Below are positions 4,994-7,483 of a stretch of DNA of 7,483 bases, in pieces. Below the pieces are notes generated by a model, which saw only the letters and a list, made by a program, of their open reading frames with translations, was not told the DNA's origin and did no database searches. The stretch spans positions 1,113 to 8,595 of the forward strand of contig PMWR01000343.1 of the NCBI GenBank assembly GCA_003166055.1, read 5' to 3'. Position numbers and translations under genes: made by a program. Position 1 is the first letter of the stretch; each line of letters begins with the position of its first letter. Source of the DNA: Acidobacteriaceae bacterium (GTDB lineage: Bacteria; Acidobacteriota; Terriglobia; Terriglobales; Acidobacteriaceae).

Positions 4994-6277
4994 TTACACG
5001 CCGGAGTTGCCGGCGGGCCGCGAACCTCGCAGCCCCAGGATGATCGCACCGGCCAGCAGGAGCGACATGGACATGACAAAATATCCGGCTCGCGAATTCC
5101 CCGTCAGCGCCTGCAGACCACCAACAATCCACGTCCCCGCAAACCCGCCCAGCGCCCCGCAGCTATTGATAAGCGCCATCACTTCTCCCGCCACGTTCTT
5201 CGGCAGCATCTCCGGAACGATCGAGAAGAATGGGCCATAGGGCGCATACATGGCCGCGCCGGCAACAATCAGACCAGCGTACGCCAGCCAGAAATTGTAT
5301 CCCGCCGTCATAAACGAGATGAACAGCGCAACTCCGGCGAGCACCAGGAATGGCCAGATATAGCTCTTGCGGCTGAGCGTTCGATCGGAGAAATGCGCAA
5401 CTCCCAGCATCAGAAGTATCGCCAGCAAAAATGGCGCCGCGCTCAGCAGGCCAACAGTTTCAATCCCGCGAGCCGATCCCGCCCGAATCATGGTAGGAAG
5501 CCAGAGCACGAATCCGTAGACCCCCGCGCTCCAGCAGAAGAACTGGAAGCACAGCAGCAGCACACCGTGCACGCGCAGAGTCGCTCGAAGATTAGCCATG
5601 CTCGGAAGCCAGGTCTGCTCCAGTGCAAGTTCGCTCTGCAGGTGGTCGCAACAATCCTTGCTCATCCATCGCGTTTCCTGCGGATGGTCCCTCACCAAAA
5701 GCACCCAGATAAACGCCCATAAAATCGAAGGGACGCCTTCGAGAATAAACGTCATTTGCCAGCCGAATGCCTTGATCAGGAATCCTGTAACAGCGGACAT
5801 CCACAACACTGTCACTGGATTCCCGAGGATAAGAATCGCATTGGCCCGCGACCGCTCGGCGCGCGTAAACCAGTTTGTCAGCAAGATCAGCATTGAGGGA
5901 AAAATCAGGCTCTCCGCCACGCCAAGCAACAGCCGGTCGAGAGCCAGCAGCCAGAATTCCCTGATCACGCCCGTCAAAGCCGCCAGCGCGCCCCAACTCA
6001 GCAGCGCGAAAAACACCAGCCGCGTAGCGCTCTTGCGCCGAGCATACGCCGCGCCCGGAATCTGAAACAGGAAGTAGCCGAGGAAGAAAAGCGATCCAAG
6101 AAACGCCGACCGCGAATCGCTGATGTGCAGCGTTTCCGCCAGCCCGGCTGCCGCCCCAAACCCGTAATTCGCGCGATCGAGATAAGCCAGGCTATAAGTC
6201 ACAAAGACCGCGGGCATGAGGTACACCCAGCGTCGCCGCAGCCCCCGCTCCCGCTCCGCACTTTGCTTATCCGGCAC
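4994..6277 (-). CDS. MFS transporter, anion:cation symporter (ACS) family
   Basis: This 427-residue membrane protein has about twelve hydrophobic helices in two halves separated by a polar central loop (residues about 196-235). ACS-family landmarks are present: YLDRANYGFG at 32-41 after the first helix, RLLLGVAESLIFP at 115-127, NWFTRAERSRANAI at 134-147, and EGVPSILWAF with VRDHPQETRW at 180-204. Known relatives carry organic anions such as hexuronates, galactonate, tartrate or phthalate together with protons. With a YjhG/YagF-type dehydratase divergent from it, an aldonate such as xylonate or galactonate is the likely substrate, but this is inference. The start is GTG at 6277-6275; the next Met (residue 21) would cut the first helix. 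No Shine-Dalgarno sequence lies at a proper distance, and an extended -10 box ends six bases upstream, so translation may be leaderless. Confidence 0.93.
   Translation of the reverse strand: MPDKQSAERERGLRRRWVYLMPAVFVTYSLAYLDRANYGFGAAAGLAETLHISDSRSAFLGSLFFLGYFLFQIPGAAYARRKSATRLVFFALLSWGALAALTGVIREFWLLALDRLLLGVAESLIFPSMLILLTNWFTRAERSRANAILILGNPVTVLWMSAVTGFLIKAFGWQMTFILEGVPSILWAFIWVLLVRDHPQETRWMSKDCCDHLQSELALEQTWLPSMANLRATLRVHGVLLLCFQFFCWSAGVYGFVLWLPTMIRAGSARGIETVGLLSAAPFLLAILLMLGVAHFSDRTLSRKSYIWPFLVLAGVALFISFMTAGYNFWLAYAGLIVAGAAMYAPYGPFFSIVPEMLPKNVAGEVMALINSCGALGGFAGTWIVGGLQALTGNSRAGYFVMSMSLLLAGAIILGLRGSRPAGNSGV
4999..5015. other. Short hairpin in the convergent gene overlap
   Basis: CGCCGG (4999-5004) pairs with CCGGCG (5010-5015) around AGTTG. 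It lies within the last codons of the MFS gene, just past the end of the regulator gene. It could slow transcription from the left, but no T tract follows, so I do not call a terminator. Confidence 0.25.
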
Positions 6278-6283
6278 ACAAGG

Positions 6284-6314
6284 TTTATAGCATCTCCCGC
6301 CATAACTGCTTCAA
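6284..6314 (-). promoter_or_regulatory. Probable promoter of the MFS gene, near-leaderless
   Basis: On the minus strand an extended -10 element TGCTATAAA (6292-6284) ends six bases before the GTG start at 6277. TTGAAG (6314-6309) is a possible -35, 19 bases upstream, within the first 14-bp repeat. If transcription begins at the usual distance, the start point coincides with the GTG. Confidence 0.45.
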
Positions 6315-6345
6315 CACAACTGCTTCAATCCAACTGATTCAATCC
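6304..6345. repeat. Three 14-bp direct repeats between divergent genes
   Basis: Copies are AACTGCTTCAACAC (6304-6317), AACTGCTTCAATCC (6318-6331) and AACTGATTCAATCC (6332-6345). They are perfectly abutting, and neighbouring copies differ at one or two positions. They cover the space between the two facing -10 boxes and overlap both presumed -35 regions, which suggests a shared regulator-binding array rather than chance. Confidence 0.8.
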
Positions 6346-6362
6346 GCGCTCGTCTCTATACT
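6334..6362 (+). promoter_or_regulatory. Probable promoter of the YjhG/YagF-type gene
   Basis: TATACT (6357-6362) is a good -10 box; CTGATT (6334-6339), 17 bases upstream, is a weak -35 inside the third direct repeat. The ATG at 6372 follows nine bases after the -10 box and has no Shine-Dalgarno sequence before it, so the transcript would have a leader of only a few bases or none. Confidence 0.45.
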
Positions 6363-6371
6363 TGAAATTGA

Positions 6372-7483
6372 ATGGGCCTTCCAATCGCAGACATCTCGCT
6401 CGCATCGGTGCTTGAGACGGCAGACAGCAGCCTCCTCAGCGTCGCCACGCACGCCCCCGGTCCTGCCGGCGTGCTTCCGCTCTCACCGGAGATGCTGCTC
6501 ACTCAGCCCTCCGGGAATCTTTTCGGCCTGAGTCAAAATGCCGGTATGGGCTGGGACCCGAATCGCCTGCTCGATCCTGAGTTTCTGATCCTCAGCACCC
6601 ACGGCGGCCTGCGCGCCGACAGCGGAGAGCCCATCGCCCTCGGTTTCCACACCGGCCACTGGGAAGTCGGTCTCCTGGTGGCGGAAGCAGCTCGCGAATT
6701 GAAAGCCCTGCATGCTGTCCCCTTCGCCGGCGCCTGCACCGACCCCTGCGACGGCCGCACCCAGGGCACAACCGGCATGATGGACTCGCTCCCCTTTCGC
6801 AACGACGCCGCGATTGTCCTGCGCCGCCTGATGCGATCGCTGCCCACCGGCAAAGGAGTCATCGGCATCGCCACCTGCGACAAGGGTTTGCCCGCCATGA
6901 TGATGGCTCTGGCGTCTGCTGGAAAGCAGCCAACCGTTCTTGTTCCCGGAGGCGTGACGCTTCTGCCGGAGTCGGGAGAGGATGCCGGAAAAGTCCAAAC
7001 CATCGGCGCGCGCTTCGCTCAGAATCAAATCACATTGGAGTATGCCGCCGAGGTTGGTTGCCGCGCCTGCGCGTCTCCCGGCGGAGGATGCCAGTTCCTC
7101 GGCACCGCCGCAACCAGCCAGGTGGTTGCCGAGGCGCTTGGACTCGCTCTGCCTCACACCGCGCTCTCCCCCTCAGGCCAGCTCATCTGGCTCGACGCAG
7201 CCCGGCGTTCGGGCCGCGCCATTCTGCGCCTGCATCGGCTGGGAATCGGCACTGATCAAGTCCTGACGCAATCGGCGATTCGCAACGCCATTGTGCTTCA
7301 TGCCGCGTTCGGCGGCTCCACCAACCTCCTGCTGCATATCCCCGCCATTGCGCATGCGGCACGCTTGCAGCGTCCCACCGCATCTGATTGGGCCGAAGTG
7401 AATCGCCAAGTGCCGCGTCTCGTCGATGCGCTCCCCAACGGCCCTCGCAATTTTGCTACCGTGCAGGTCTTTCTTGCCGGCGG
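6372..7483 (+). CDS. YjhG/YagF-type D-xylonate dehydratase (IlvD/Edd family), 3' end cut
   Basis: The first 370 codons are visible of a protein whose E. coli relatives YjhG and YagF have about 655 residues. The family removes water from aldonates such as D-xylonate to give 2-keto-3-deoxy acids, using an iron-sulfur cluster and Mg2+. The match to YjhG/YagF as I recall them is close throughout: [20 protein letters not shown] (35-54), NAGMGW (56-61), [13 protein letters not shown] (124-136), [10 protein letters not shown] (206-215) and [16 protein letters not shown] (313-328). Likely cluster cysteines are Cys126, Cys169 (in TCDKGLP) and Cys240 ([10 protein letters not shown]); Lys171 of the CDK motif is the expected Mg2+-site lysine. 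The start ATG at 6372 has no Shine-Dalgarno sequence. It is divergent from the MFS gene across 94 bp with shared repeats. Substrate could be another pentonate or hexonate; the subfamily assignment is firm, the exact substrate is not. Confidence 0.93.
   Translation, partial: MGLPIADISLASVLETADSSLLSVATHAPGPAGVLPLSPEMLLTQPSGNLFGLSQNAGMGWDPNRLLDPEFLILSTHGGLRADSGEPIALGFHTGHWEVGLLVAEAARELKALHAVPFAGACTDPCDGRTQGTTGMMDSLPFRNDAAIVLRRLMRSLPTGKGVIGIATCDKGLPAMMMALASAGKQPTVLVPGGVTLLPESGEDAGKVQTIGARFAQNQITLEYAAEVGCRACASPGGGCQFLGTAATSQVVAEALGLALPHTALSPSGQLIWLDAARRSGRAILRLHRLGIGTDQVLTQSAIRNAIVLHAAFGGSTNLLLHIPAIAHAARLQRPTASDWAEVNRQVPRLVDALPNGPRNFATVQVFLAG

Noticed and set aside
4940..5020. A bidirectional intrinsic terminator between the convergent ROK and MFS genes
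   Set aside because: Only a 6-bp stem at 4999-5015 is visible and there is no T tract on either strand.
6483..7157. A 224-residue minus-strand open frame inside the YjhG/YagF-type gene
   Set aside because: The plus-strand frame matches the dehydratase family motif by motif; the opposite frame is a by-product of high third-position GC.

Overview
The window is GC-rich, protein-dense chromosomal DNA that most resembles an Acidobacteriota genome (class Terriglobia, formerly subdivision 1). That assignment rests on three things: the gene families present, a small CX9CX10CX2H protein of a type I recall as recurrent in that group, and intergenic hairpin modules built on GGCACGACT...AGTCGTGCC and CCCCAGTGAC...GTCGCTGGGG, which I also recall from those genomes. 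It is inference, not a database result.

Left part (1-2660). A possible gene start runs off the left edge on the minus strand. Next comes a 44-residue cysteine/histidine microprotein on the plus strand, with a strong ribosome binding site just behind a GC-rich hairpin. A short repeat-rich gap follows: a 9-bp tandem repeat over the microprotein stop codon, then five C-rich heptamers. The large minus-strand gene (378-2360) encodes a 660-residue protein with a PEPCK-like P-loop, probably of the DUF4914 family. Its transcript would end in a G-rich repeat able to form a quadruplex. About 300 bp upstream of it carry no gene I can defend.

Middle part (2660-3746). This holds the decayed remnant of a CotA/bilirubin-oxidase-like multicopper oxidase. 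The N-terminal copper domain is missing, the middle domain is shortened, a frameshift and stop lie inside an 8-bp tandem repeat, and one copper ligand is changed from His to Arg. A composite intergenic repeat follows, in which one hairpin is nested inside another.

Right part (3747-7483). This looks like a sugar-acid catabolic locus. It contains a ROK-family transcription regulator (plus), a convergent MFS transporter of the anion:cation symporter type (minus), and, divergent from the transporter, a dehydratase of the YjhG/YagF (D-xylonate dehydratase) branch of the IlvD/Edd family, cut by the right edge. The likely scheme is uptake of an aldonate by the MFS protein, dehydration to a 2-keto-3-deoxy acid by the dehydratase, and control by the ROK protein. 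The 94-bp divergent promoter region has three 14-bp direct repeats flanked by a -10 box close to each start codon and no Shine-Dalgarno sequence on either side, so both genes may be translated from leaderless or nearly leaderless mRNAs.

I saw no tRNA, rRNA, CRISPR array, transposase or origin.
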